A DNA stretch of 64,000 nt, taken from positions 254,883 through 318,882 of the forward strand of contig LNGK01000003.1 of assembly GCA_001510575.1 (NCBI GenBank), written 5' to 3'. The translations under genes and the position numbers were made by a program. This DNA is from Knoxdaviesia capensis (lineage: Eukaryota > Ascomycota > Sordariomycetes > Microascales > Gondwanamycetaceae). Under the pieces are notes generated by a model. The model saw only the letters and a list, made by a program, of their open reading frames with translations. It was not told the DNA's origin and searched no databases. This document shows positions 1-12,600 of the stretch, in pieces (within the stretch, counting starts at the first letter, position 1; each line of letters opens with the position of its first letter).

Positions 1-915
1 CAAGCTCCGCCATCTGCAAGAACAGCTCACACTCACACACACTCGCGCGCCTTCCCTCTCTGCCCGCCGATCTTTTGACTTCTCATATCTCTCCTTTTTT
101 CCTGCCGGTTAGATGAATAACGTCATCAACCCCGCGTTGGTATTTTCCGTCGACATTGAATTTCATCACATTGGAAAAGCGGACAAAACAAAGACGGCAG
201 GAAAACCAGAGAACAAACAAAGACAAAGAGATACAGAACAGAGCCCGTATCCGTCGGCCCAAAAGAACAAGTTCATAACTGTAGTTCCTTTTTTTCGTCG
301 GGGGACAGAAACCACACACTCTGTTCAAACCAATAGCTTTTAGTTTATCTCTGGCCGTCCAAAGTCCCTTTTTTTTTGCTTTTTTTCGGGGTTCCCTTCC
401 CGTTGGCTTTGCTTCCTTCCTTCTTTTTGCTTTAGTGTAATTGCAACCCTTTTCTCCAGATCTTTCTTGTTTTGGCAGCTTTCTGACAGCTGGCCGTCAA
501 CCGTCCAGATACAGCATCCTCTCCATCCTTTTTTCCTCTCCTCGTTTTTCTCTCCTTACTCCGTCTCTCCTCTCTCTACCTCTATTCAGTTCGAATATTG
601 TACTTCCCCTTTGCTTGCCTTTCTGAGCTTTCATCTCCCTGTGTCTCTAGTGCTCTCTATCCGTCTATCTGTTTGTACCTATCAGCGCTGGTCTCTATTC
701 CAAGTCCAAGAGTAACACCTTTATTTGAAGCTCCTTTCGTGTCTCAATCTTGTGCGGCTCCTCTTATCCGCGGTTTTATAAAATTTTCCAAAATCTTCAT
801 ATCCATCTCCGGCTTTCCTCCCCTCGGCCCCATCGCCAGCTCCGTCGCCGTCGGTCCAGTCCTCGCGTCTGTCCTTCCTCTCCTCACATAACCCCACCTC
901 GGTTCACCGCTCCGC
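1..915. other. Upstream intergenic region and leader of the MAT2B-like gene
   Basis: No gene is supported here. The stretch is rich in pyrimidine runs (about 360-680) and its short open frames are low-complexity Ser/Leu/Phe translations. The last 150 bases probably contain the promoter and 5' leader of the following gene. Confidence 0.6.
772..784 (+). promoter_or_regulatory. Possible TATA element of the MAT2B-like gene
   Basis: An isolated A/T block, TTTTATAAAATTT, sits in GC-richer DNA about 135 bases before the ATG at 916. This is a plausible TATA position for a fungal gene with a leader of roughly 100 nt. It is inferred from sequence and distance only. Confidence 0.4.
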
Positions 916-2559
916 ATGGGGGACCGGCTGGCAATTGTGACCGGCGCCACCGGCCTGCTCGGCCGCGCTGTGTTCAAGCATTTCAACTACAATCAGAAGA
1001 CATGGAATGTCAAGGGTGTTGGTAACTCCCGTGCTGATGGAGTTCTTATCCTGAAAACCGATATCACGAACCCCAACAACGTCAAGGCACTGCTACATGA
1101 GGAATTGTGCGTTCAATAAGCTCCCTCCCTCCCACTCCTGTGCCAATCAATTTGATATCAACCACTCGAAGCTTCTTGCTTTTTACTTCTTTTTTTTTTC
1201 TTCCTTTTGTGAATGAATCCCTTTTTGCTGACAATTTTCCCCTTTTTTTTTTCTCCTCGCTCCTAGGCCTCAAGTTGTCATTCACTGTAAGCAAATTTCT
1301 CTCCGTGTGTCTCATCGTCCCCGCCCTCAGCCCCTCCACCCGCTTGCCCATGCATTGGCTCTGTTCTGTACCCCTCCTGTAGAAGATCGCCGACCTACCA
1401 CCAATGGAAGCACACTTCAGCATTCGGCGTCTTCCTTGTGCATCTCTCATATAGTCATGCCAAGCTGTGACCAATCCACACCCTTTTTCCCGCCCCGGAG
1501 CTTGTCTCCTGATGTCTTGCAGAACTGCCATCAATCTCAGCAAAATAATCCCGGTCTCTCCAACTTCAGAAAACCCGCCGGTTACATGAAGCTGTATCCT
1601 GCGTTCAAAGACACATATTCTCTGATGACCATGTAATATCTCTGACCAATTCAATCTTTATCTCTCCAATATAAAGGCGCCGCTATCAAGTCTCCTGATA
1701 TCGTCGATAAGCATCCCGATGCCGCGCGGGCCATGAACGTTGACGCTACGCGCATGTTGGCGCGTATGTGCGCTCAAAAGGCCGTTCTGCTTATATACAT
1801 CTCGACCGACTATGTGTTCCCCGGTCGGCCCGGGGAAGCTCCGTACGAGGTCAATTCGCAGACGCAGCCGCCCAACCTGTACGGCCAGACGAAGCTGGAA
1901 GGCGAGCAAGCCGTGCTCGAGGAATACGCGGCGGCCGGAGCGGAGGGTCGTGGCGTCGTGCTTCGTGTGCCTGTGCTCTACGGCCATGCGGAGGTCCCGG
2001 GAGAAAGTTCGGTAAACGTTCTGCTCGAGCAGCTGTGGAAGTCGCAGGGCCAGCGCTCAACCCCAATCATGATGGACGACTGGTCGATTCGGTATCCGAC
2101 GAATACGGAGGATGTAGCTCGAGTGTGCGAAGGTAAGATAAGAGTTTGTTTGCTTTGTTCGGCGGATCTGAAGCACAGAAGAAAAGAAAAAAGAAAGTGT
2201 CAGGATGTCAAACGCGTGTCAAGCTGATAACCTAATCAATCCGTCCTTTGGTCCAAACAGAAATCGCTTCCAAGTATCTCTCGGCCAGCGACCCGTCCCG
2301 CCTCCCCCGCATCCTGCAGTTCACCAGCGAGGACCGCTACACCAAGTATGAAATCTGCATGATGTTTGCCGAAATTATGGGACTGCCCTCGGATGGCATC
2401 CAGCCGGTGAAGTTCGACGGCTCGACGATGTCGGATGGTGCGGCACGGCCGTATGATTGCCACTTGAGCACGCGCGTGCTCCGCGATCTTCGGATTAACG
2501 TGACTACGCAGGATTTCCGGGCGTGGTGGCGGCGCGAAGTCCATGCGTTCCGGATGTAA
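916..2559 (+). CDS. MAT2B-like regulatory subunit of methionine adenosyltransferase (extended SDR family)
   Basis: Four exons, 916-1106, 1267-1286, 1677-2132 and 2261-2559, join to a 321-residue protein. It is an NAD(P)-binding extended short-chain dehydrogenase of the dTDP-4-dehydrorhamnose reductase type. The N-terminal VTGATGLLGRAV motif (Gly10, 13, 16) is the dinucleotide-binding turn. YISTDYVFPG followed by NLYGQTKLEGE gives the YxxxK pair (Tyr139, Lys143). Order and wording of the motifs track animal MAT2B closely (VVIHCAA, STDYVF, LYGxTKLxGE, PxLYG), so a regulatory partner of S-adenosylmethionine synthetase is favoured over a sugar reductase. All junctions are GT-AG and keep the frame; exon 2 is only 20 nt and intron 2 (390 nt) is long for this window. 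The ATG at 916 is chosen because the Rossmann strand begins immediately after it. No partner gene is adjacent. Confidence 0.85.
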
Positions 2560-2567
2560 GAAACTGG

Positions 2568-2609
2568 GGGTCAAGAAACGACGGGTCAAGAAACGACGGG
2601 TCAAGAAAG
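2568..2609. repeat. 15-bp tandem repeat just after the MAT2B-like stop codon
   Basis: The unit GGGTCAAGAAACGAC occurs twice in full (2568-2582, 2583-2597) and once in part (2598-2609), starting 9 bases after the stop. In the +1 frame it would encode a Lys/Arg-rich string, but that is out of frame with the gene and probably accidental. Confidence 0.8.
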
Positions 2610-4368
2610 AAAAAAAAAGAAGAAAAAGTCCAGACTGGCCGGGTTGGCACCTTTCAACGCAAATTTCGTTTATCCGCGGCCTTCCCATCTTCAACCAATA
2701 CCCGGTGCTGATCTCATTGCTTGTCTTCGTCTCTTTCCTTTGGCCTCGTAATTCTTTTGGATGTGAAAATGACAGAGGGATTTGCTTGTGATTCTTGGGA
2801 AACTCCCAGGTTCCTGATTCATTTTTTGTCCTCTTGGTAATATTTTGTGTGTTCGGGAGAGGGAGGTGATTGTGCTCGGGAGAGGAGGATGCCATCGAGT
2901 GTGCTTTTTTTAATTCCGGTTCTTCCTTTTGCTATTTCACCCTTATATGATAATCTTCGGGCCGTGCTTCAAGTCCTTGGGAGTAATGACACTATGAAAG
3001 AAGAGAATGCCATATTGTCAGTTTTTCCGCGTTTAATGTTTGATATCCGTGTGCTAATCGGTTGTGCTGTATTCCGATGTTCTGAAGGGGTAAGGGAAAA
3101 TGGTCGCTAGGGTTAGGGTCCAGGTGGACGAGGTGGGTGGGGTTTCAAGAAGTGCAGTGATGCGCTGGCGTCATCTGAAATAACCGGGTCCAGGAGAACG
3201 AAAGAGCAGGAGGAGAGAGTATGAAAGAGAGAGAGAATGGGGAACCTTGCAAAGCCAGGACCGCATCATGGTATATATTTCCTAACAAGCGAGAAGAGAA
3301 GAAGAAGGGAGAGCAAGTTCCCCCTTTTTAAAAAAAGGATGAGCGAGCTGAAAAGAGAACAGTCGTTCGGTTCATTTTGTTCTCTTGAGTTTGGGTTGAT
3401 CACGACCCCCCCCGGATCAGGGCAGATTTGCATGCATCCAGGCGTCATAATCGTACGTTTGGGCGGGCCGGGATTGTTGCGAGTCGCCTGGTGTGCGTTG
3501 CTGGTACGGCGGTGAGGTCCGGGACTGCGCGTGTTTGTCGTTCGTTTTTTTTTGGTTGTTGTCTTTCCCCCTCTGTCTCTCTCTCTATCGTTTGTATGGG
3601 CCTGATGATAGGTCGGGTGAGTCGTATTGTGAGCTTTTTTTCTTCCTGCGTTTGTTCCCTGGTTCATCTTGTCGGCAAAGGCTGGTGATCGTGTGAACTT
3701 GCCGGATGCCATAACCCTAACACTAGGGTTTGCGACTTGCCGCGCGTTCTTGTGACGGGGGAGTTCTACCAAGCTGGTGCTTGTGTCTGGAGAAAGGGGA
3801 TTGAGTTGAGATTGTAAGTTGACGGAGGGTTTTGACCTGGTCTTCTTGTGATAGACAGCTCTCTGCGTACTGGATCGTGAGTCTATCGTTGAGTGTCCTC
3901 CCTCCCTCTCAGGCAGTCTTCGAGATGGGCGCCAAGTCCCGGAGTAGAGTCGTGCTTCTCTCCATCTATATCCTGAGATAGGCAGTATCAATGTCTTGGT
4001 ATCTTAGAAATCCGTTCTTAGTGCTCGTTTCCTGGGCGTATAGGTTTGTAGCCGCGAGTGTCTGGAACAAGTCCGCAGACGATTCTCAGGGATGCACCTG
4101 CCAGAGCTCCCACCACGATGATGCCGCCAGGACGGGTCACCAACGGAATCATCCCATGCATACCGGCATCACCAAACTGAAAAGACTCTTTTAAGGCAGT
4201 TCAGTCTGGTACGTCTCTTCATATACTGCCCTACAGTTCCGTGAACGAGTCCCAGTCCCCAAACCGCGGCGCACCGGACACCTACAGTTCCTCCCTCCAA
4301 CCACCTACCGCGGGGAGTACACTATATACCCCCAAATACTACCACCTCCTTTCAACATTTCCGCAGCT

Positions 4369-4455
4369 GCACCGATGGTGTAGTTGGTTACTGCCCCGAA
4401 CAGCCTAGACCCGGTGCGTCTGATCAACGCCCCGGGTTCGAAAGCTGGAAGTGCA
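4369..4455 (+). tRNA. tRNA-like fragment, probably degenerate
   Basis: TGGTGTAGTTGG at 4376-4387 matches the tRNA A-box consensus. GGTTCGAAAG at 4435-4444 matches the B box except for its last base. The outer ends GCAC (4369-4372) and GTGC (4451-4454) can pair. However, the lower acceptor stem, D stem and T stem contain mismatches and no clean anticodon stem is visible. It may be a decayed tRNA gene or the tRNA-derived head of a SINE-like element. A functional tRNA is unlikely from what I can fold by eye. Confidence 0.25.
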
Positions 4456-4887
4456 CGTCCAGCTAGCCCAGGTTCAAGATGCGTTTTTCAGAGTCGAGGA
4501 AGGAACGACCGTGACGAGAGTCCTGTGTCCCAGACCCGCAGTACCGCCCCCCCCCCTCCAATGAGGGAAGGAAGGAGCGACTGTAGCGAGTGTTCCTGAA
4601 GAGCCCGGCGGCAACGTTCCGCGACGTGAGAGCTATCAATCTATATTGATCTAGGCCCCACGGCGTTCCTGAGACTTCTGGAAAAACAAATCTGGCTTGG
4701 TTGGTTGGGCGTGTTCCTTACCGGCGCGCGGTCCATGGGATATCTCATAGGCAAGCTCCTCTCATCCGGGTGAGGGGGTGTGTGAGTGTATTCTACATGT
4801 ACCGCCTGCATGGGCAGTAGCCCAGCTACAGCTTCAGCAGCTGCACTTTTTTGGTGAATTGTCCCACTGGTTTAGTAAGGCATGTGG

Positions 4888-5069
4888 CAGTGCCGGCCTT
4901 ACAGATTCGGAAAGAACGATATGCGCACGTGGGAGGGAAGGAAGGAGCTGGATGCTTTGTCAGTTCTGATGGAAAGGGTCCTCCCTTGTGACAGTGCCGG
5001 CCTTACAGATTCGGAAAGAACGATACGCGCGCGTAGGGGGGAAGGAAGGAGCTGGATGCTTTGTCAGTT
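4888..5069 (+). repeat. Tandem duplication with a 104-bp period
   Basis: A block of about 78 bases beginning CAGTGCCGGCCTTACAGATT occurs at 4888-4965 and again at 4992-5069 with only a few substitutions and one extra G. The spacer after each copy is partly similar, so the true unit is about 104 bp. It is direct and non-coding, and lies 0.4 kb downstream of the tRNA-like fragment. Confidence 0.85.
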
Positions 5070-8000
5070 CCGGTCTAAATGGGCCCTCCCTCCCTCTCGT
5101 GAAAGGGGGTATATCGGTCGTTGGGCTTCCTCAGATGATGTTGCCATCAAGGGCGGCAGGAGATACACATCTTCTATGTGTGCCCCTGAGATGAAGACTG
5201 GTGGTGTGTTCAGTGACAGGGCCACAGTTCTGCCGAAACATCAGTTAGGCCGAAGCACTGGAAGTGGGAGTCCCGTGATCCCGGCGAGAGACCCCGATAT
5301 CAGGCACATATGGTGCGCAGAGACCCGGATCTTGATTTGCGAGGAGTGCCCCAAGGCCGAGGAACTATGTGACAAGAATTTCCGAGGACGGTGACGGTAG
5401 AATTCTCCAGGTAGCCTGCGAGTTCACACACGTCCAACCTTCGACTCCATCTGAGAGCGCATATACAGGAGACTCGGTCAGTTTCACATGCCTCTGGAGG
5501 CGGTGGTTTCTCGGGAAGAGGTGGGAAAGCCCAGAAGGGGTCTGGGGAAACGCTGGAGATGCGGGGGGGTATTCGTCGCGACACCAGTCACAGGCTCTGA
5601 ATCAGGCCTTCTTCCCCGGTGTGTGTTCGTGTATGGGCTGAAGCAAGGCGGGTTCCCCTCACATTACGGTGTCGAGAGGGATCTGGCCCTATGGAGGGAC
5701 GTGAGCTGCCAGGGCGGGGGACGCCATGGAGAGACCCAAATTACAGAGTTTCTTTGTTCACGGAGGACTCGTTGGGGGAAGGTTCCAGGAACTGGACGAG
5801 GAGCGTCCAACGCCTCCGTCGGAGAGGGGCAAGAGCTCGCTCACGCACGGCGGCCACGCCAAGGTCATCATGACGATCCGGAAGGCGGTCTGAGATGCTG
5901 AGGATCGTGTGGCACGGCTCGGAAGCACGTCGAAGAGCTCACGGATCAAGTGGCCGAGGGAGGGTTTGGTCGGCGCCGGGCTCCAAGAGTAACCTGCGAG
6001 ATACGGCGCAGTGTGGCAACGCGGAATGGCGACCCGGCCGACGGACGCCGACCGGGCTCCGAGGACCCATCACACCATGCACAAGCTGCTCCAGAACCTC
6101 CGCAAGCGCGTCGAAGACTGCCACTCTCGTCAAGGCAGGGACACTGACCGACCCGACACGGAGGGGCGGCAATGGGTTCACCACGGACCATCGGTGAGGG
6201 TATCACAATCTCCCGATCTCGATGACTTCCCGCAGATCAAGACAACAGAGTCACCGTCCCCTATCACAAAGCCGGCAATGTCCTACATGCCGATCACTGA
6301 TACGGAGGTCATGTTATCTACGGGTGTAGAGTCAGCACTCGTGGGTACAAGTCGGTATCAACGGGGGAGAACCCCAAGAAGTGGTTGACATGACTGGTGG
6401 CTTCATGGTCCAGCCACATGCACGTCCTGTCCTCACGGTGGTGGCTTGTCCACCGGTGGATTGGCACTTCCAGATACCTCATAATCTAAAGCGAGACTTG
6501 CAAAAACCTTCATGTCTCAACACTGCCGTGCCCACTCCGAATGCACATATACGGTGCATGGACAGCGAAGCAGCGCACTGGCAACGAACGCACCAAAAAA
6601 AAAGCGAGTGGCAGGAAAGACACGGCCGTTCGTTCTCCCCCAGCCCACCCAGTGCCTCGTTCCTCTGGGCCGTGGAGACACAAACAAGATAAGAACAAAC
6701 GGAAATCCAAGGTCTCAAGACCGACCGCCATGCCAAAGGTGGGAACACCCCCCCGGCCGGCACATCTGAGTTTTCTGCACACGACCACCACCTGACAGCG
6801 GAGGAAAAAAAAAAGAGAGACCAAAAAAAACATCATCAGATGCCGCAAAAAATAATTTTTTTTTTCGTCCACGATACTACGCTACGCTAGGCTCATGCAG
6901 GAATGGCTGGCCTCTTAGGTGCCAACGGGCGCGTGAGGCGGTGATGTTACTAACATGCCTTTACTGATAAGAGCTGAGGGCGACGAGCAAAGACAAAGAA
7001 AGAAAAAGAAAAAAAAGTGTGCCCATGCGTCATGAGGCTCGAGACCCAGTGCCGGACGTGCAGGTGAGGTGGTGGGTGCCAATCAATTCGCAGCAGAGAG
7101 AAAAAAGCAAAAACAGCTTGGTGGTTGGCTGCGGGATGAACTGGATGGGGTCGTGTGACTATGAAACACTGGTTAGCAAGCAGTGATAGGGTGCCTCTCT
7201 CTCTCTCTCTCTCTCTTTTCCGTTTTTCATATACTGTACGGTAGTAGTAATGCTGCACGATAGATCGTATAACGGAGCACTTGCAGAACCGGCTGGACCG
7301 GTGGTCGTATGTGCTCGGAGGGGGGCGGGTGTGGCAGGAATCAATTTAGCTGAGTACCACCCAACGACGAGTCCATCGTCGCACCGGACAGCATCCAAAG
7401 CGGACACGGGAAGGAGAAGAGGAGACAGAGTCACAGCTGCAGCCGGTGGTCGTGCAGGCAACCACGGCAAGTGATTCGAGCCACGACATCCAAGGCACGA
7501 GCAGCAGGAGTGAGTGGTGGTCGAGACCCTAGTTTCTGCTGCACACAACTGTTTGGTTCCGCCTCTGGCCTGCGGATAAGCGGGCTGGGTCGTTATGCCG
7601 GGCGTGCATGTGAGCCTTACCAGGCCCTCTTCCCCTCTTCACGAAGCTGAATGAGAAAGAAGGAGAAGAAAAGTCCGGCGAGGCGGATATTCCATCCCGC
7701 GTGCAAGAAGTCGCGATGCCTTCGCTCTCCACGCTCGAAATGCGGTGTTGAGTGTCTCTCACGTGTGCTGTCACATGTGGAGGGCCACTTGCTCCTGTTC
7801 CGCGGACATTCCACCGACCGCATATCAACGCCCTGGACAGGCAAGGGAAATTGGCACACACACCCCCAGAGATCGCCGGAACCTTCAGCGGAACGGAACG
7901 ACGTATACGAGAGGATACGCTGCCGCCCAACTTTGTCTGGCTTCCTTCAGCGACAAGGAGCAAGAAGCGGAAGGCTACGGCAGAGACCTGATATGCGGCC

Positions 8001-8343
8001 CTCGGTATTCACGAAGAACGAAAAGCTGTGACGGCCCGCGACACAGATCCATTATTTTCGACAAGCAACCATCCCATCCCCAGGTGCAATTTCCTCCTAG
8101 AGCGGCGGTTTACTTTCTTTTTTTTCTTTTTTTTCGGGATCTCTTCCCTCGGCATACTTTTTTTTTAAAAGGGGGGCCCAAGTTTTTTGGGTCTGCGCCT
8201 TGCCTCGGAAAACGTTCATGCCTTTAAGGGCCTTCTCCCTAGCCCTGAGGAGATATATTTTGTGCGTAGGTCGCAGATCGCAGGCCTTGACTGGCATCTG
8301 CATTGCACACGCCGTCGCGTGCTTTGGGTGGACCTGGAACAAG

Positions 8344-8344
<1 letters not shown>

Positions 8345-8382
<38 letters not shown>

Positions 8383-8398
8383 GGCGCGCGCGCGCGCG
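8345..8398. repeat. (GCT)12 microsatellite followed by alternating GC
   Basis: Twelve GCT units (8345-8380) run directly into an alternating GC block (8381-8398). The open frames crossing it simply read as poly-Ala, poly-Ser, poly-Gln, poly-Leu or poly-Cys and are not supported as genes. Confidence 0.9.
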
Positions 8399-9572
8399 AG
8401 CGCAAACCAGCAACCGCTTGCTTCCACCCGTGAAAAGAGTGGGTGGGAATTGATTGTCAAGGACGACGGACGGCGGACTTCTTTGCTCGTTGAATGGCGG
8501 GACGGTGAAAGGACCACCACCACGACCCGACGCCGAAAGAAAAAGAGAGAAAAAGAAAAAAGGGTCAAGAACCCTGCGCTTGTCCCCTTTGGATCTCTCG
8601 CCGTGCACGTCCCCGCTGGTTGCTCGACCACTTTGTCATGAAAATCTCCACCCCGGCCTCTCGGAATCGGACTTGATCGAGGCCCCGAAAAAGAAAAAAA
8701 GAGAAAGAAAAAAAGGCATACGTACTACTAGGAATATGCTATGAAGTAAGTAAAGAGGTGGGGTGGTGGCTTGCCAATCATCCTGTAATAATCTGTGAGG
8801 GCCAGCCAAACAGCTAAAGTAGTGGAACACCCCCCGATTGATTAGCTGGAGAGTTTTTAAGATTGCTGCTTATTCTGTCTTACGAGAGAGGGCATTGATT
8901 CTCCTTTTTCTCATCCACCAGCCAGCCGTTCGTATAATTCTCTCGTACAATCTTGCGCTGGCCGTTAGTCTCAAGGTGCGAGCCTTTTTTTTTCGGTGCG
9001 CCAGCGGCTGGCGGCTGGCAGCAGGCAAGGCCGGGGATCGCATGTTCGAAACGCCGACATGCCGTCCCTCTCTCCCCCGTTCGGGCCTCCTCACGATGGG
9101 CTGTTCTGCGGTCTACGACTTGATTTACCCGGCGCGAATTTGAAGAGGGGGCAGCGCTGCTCAGGCCGTCTGCGCACACCACACGAAACACAATTTTGGA
9201 AATCCGGTTTCTGGTGCTGCTTGGGGAGGCAATCCTCCCCCTAATTCCAGGAGGATTTGATTGTTTGTAGGGGAGACGGGCGGTGGGGGGGGGGCCTCAT
9301 ATTCATTCCTAAGGGTTAGGAGTGGCTGTTTCAACCCTCCTCCCGGTGGAGGGGGTTGACCTGACTGACCACTTTACCCGTTTGTTCCCTCTCTGAACAT
9401 TAAACAAACAAATAAGAAAGATGGCCCCGCCCACCTTGCCGAGGATCTTTGGGATCGTGGTGCGAGAGAGTCAACGGGGTGAAATGGGTTGGTTGGTTGC
9501 GGGTTTGTCGAGCTCCTCCGTGCCCAGGTGTTTCGCGTGTGCATACGCGGCAAAATCTCCAAATCACACCAC

Positions 9573-9573
9573 C

Positions 9574-9604
<31 letters not shown>
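9573..9604. repeat. GT-rich microsatellite
   Basis: A (GT)n tract interrupted by GGGTGT in non-coding DNA. Length is judged by eye. Confidence 0.8.
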
Positions 9605-12600
9605 AAGAGGAAGAGGAGGGGTCCGGGACAGACTGTGTAAGGGAAACGAGAGTGGAAAGATCTGATGGACAACCACTCGTCACTCGTTGGAAAAATGCGG
9701 GGATGGCGACTCAATCACTCGTCTGGGCACACTCGGCCGGGTGTCTCGACCCTCTGACCCCGACAAGACGGTCCTCCGATGTGGTTCCAGGGCTCCCGGC
9801 GAGAGATCGAGAAAAAAAAAAAACAGGCTGAGAGATCTCTGGTCTCGCCAACACTACAGATACGAGACACGTGCAAACCCCACGGTCGATATATCTTGGG
9901 AGGTCGGTGGACGGCCACGCGTCACGTTACCCCGAATGCCGAAGGGCCTCAAAAAACACACACAAAAGAAAAAGAACAAAAATACAGATGCGGGCGCTGA
10001 CTGGCCGCTCTGCATGACGTTGCTAGGTCCAAAAATGGCGCCTGTGCAGTAACATCATGAGATTTCTGCATCTGCAGGAAGATGGAGCGATGCTGGGTTT
10101 TATGTGAGAAAACCCGCCGTCTTACGTCAGAGGCTCCTCCTGCTGAATTAGCTGAATACCGGACGGTTTCGGGGGACTAGGCTTAAAGCGACCGCTAAGA
10201 GAGGAACGCTCCGGCGAGGAGGGGTGGACTTGAGAGCTAGCCTAACGGGCAAGCTTTGTGTGCTGGGAGTCCTGGCAGCGTTATGGTCGGCGTACTGGAC
10301 GCCTCCAGCCGTGGAAACAGCACACGGGAATCATCGACGCGTTACCGAGAGCTGCGTGGATGTAAGAAAGAAAGTGAAGGAATAGTTAAACCCCATATCC
10401 CCCGGTCGATTCCAACGTCATGGGTATCCCGCAGCCTCCGGCTCGTCGCCAGAGGGCAAAAAGCACAGAACGGACTGTATGGACAGTCGAGTGCAAACAC
10501 CATGGAATCATGAGGGGAGAATAAAACCCGGGCGTTTGTGCCTCGACAGGGCTGGCAGGGCCTCAAAGGCAAAGTATACAGTACGGTATTTTTGTCTTGC
10601 ATGGAAGAGTAATCATGCATGTATCACGTACGGTACGAACTATACGGAGTGCACTCTGTCTATAAATTGGCCCCAATCGTGAGAGTAAGTAAGTGAGTGA
10701 GAGGATGCGCTGACGAGGAGAACGGCGCGCCCAGAACTGTAACGAACAGCCAGCCCAATCCAGCATCGCCAGGCCGTCGGGCCAAAGTCTGGGCTCATCT
10801 ACCCCGACCCCATCTGCGGGCGTTTGGTCCTGAACAATGCCCAGCCCACGATGCGGACTCCTCGTACATGTTAGAAACAAAGCAGAAGCTGCAGATGTCA
10901 AGACTTTTTGGTCTTCTGAGGGGGGGGAGAACCTGGTTGAGGATTTGCTTGGCGGGGTTACGGGCTGACAAGTCATCCAGAAGCGGCATTATGCCGAGAG
11001 TGAGTAAAATGTTAGAGGAGGGGAGCGTGAGCGGAGTTTTTGCCGCCGTGCGAGGTTACATCCAGCGACAAAGCTGGGCCAGAAGGGGGAGGACGATGAT
11101 TGTTTCAGCGGATTTGGAGGTTGGAAAATGGTGGTGGGTGTAACCCTAGAGCAGCAGCGATATCATGGGTTCCAACAAGACAGCACACACTTTTTCGACA
11201 GCAACAACGCCCGCTACCCACGAATGATGGCATTTGCCTATCCCCCAAACGGCTACAGTACGTGCAGAAAACACCACGACAGCTGAAACACGATGCGTTT
11301 GGGCGAGACTGGCCCCATCTCCCCCCCCCTTCTTTTCCACTCCCTCCAATTCCCTGTTTGGCAGCGAGAGCGCGTGTGCGTGTGCGTGGGTGCGTGCCGC
11401 AACGTAAGGGCTTGCGTGTGCTGTGCTTCTTTGCTATCTGTGTGCTGTGCGACGGCTTTTACCCTGACCTTCCTTCTTGCTGGACAGCAAGCACAACTTG
11501 CCGCCATCCCGAGGGAACGCTGCACACAAAAGACTGGGCGTAATTTCCCAGGTGGCCGGGGGGGGGGAGGGAGTTTGTTGCTGGGCTGGGGTAGTGGTAA
11601 GTTGGGAGATCACAGCCAGGGTTTCATACACAGGCAAAGGGGGTGGGTGTGAATTCGGGCAATCTGGCACAAGACAATCAAAGCAGACGGGCCCCCAGGC
11701 AGTGGGAGGGTTAAGATTTGAGCTGGTGGAAAAATCATCCCGAGCTGGCCGCATCCTGGGATTGCTTTTGGCCAAATCTTTCTCGGTTGCTCGTCTGCCC
11801 CTGTTTCCCGCTCAGGCCCCGGTCGCAAAAAAAACGGCAGGGAAAGGGATATTACTTTGTTAGTCTCCGTTCTCGTTCACCCTTTTTCCCTTCCTCCGTC
11901 GTCCTCGCTAGGCTTGGATAGCTGGAAAGTCCTCGCCCAAGAAGAGCAAGTTGGCACGAGACGCCTTCCGGGTCCTGCTCCGTATCTCTCTCTCTCTATC
12001 TTTCTTTCTTATCGGCGTGATTATAAACTCGTTAAGTTAAACCTAGGCACAAATCTTACTTCCTCAGTCGGGAGAGAACGCTTGGCCCATCCTCCCCCTT
12101 TGAGTGATATCGCCTTCTGTACTGCGAGTGGAATGGGTTGTTTGTGGCCGGCGACTTTTTGTCGGTCCGGTCGCGTGTAAGAGAGGGAACGAAACATGCG
12201 TGTGCGCTGGTTCGCGTAGACACTTGTTAACGTGGTGTTGAGATATATCTGCTCTTATATATCGGTTCATTGCATTGCTGCCAGCTTGCTGACCAGTCCG
12301 GGGTTCATAACTAGCAGGCAAGAGCACTTTTTGGAATTGAAGATAGATCAGTCCCTCAGAAAGTCCTCGCGGGATGATGGGATGATGGGCCAGTGGATCT
12401 GAAAGGGAGCAGAACAGAGACGACCAGCCACGGCAGCCCAGAAGCCTCACCGCTCCGGCTGCCTCACAGCTTTTTAGGGCTTGCAGGCCGACGATTCACA
12501 GATACCCAGCCAAGACGTTGTCGCCAGAGATTCATTGGGCCTGGTGTGCTGTCACTTGCAAAGACACTGCATCGACCCTACGTCTACCTGCATGAAAAGG

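Noticed and set aside
5488..5901. A 137-codon open frame in the 4.4-6.4 kb segment
   Set aside because: The translation is Arg/Gly-rich without recognisable motifs, and overlapping frames look equally plausible. It is probably chance or decayed sequence.
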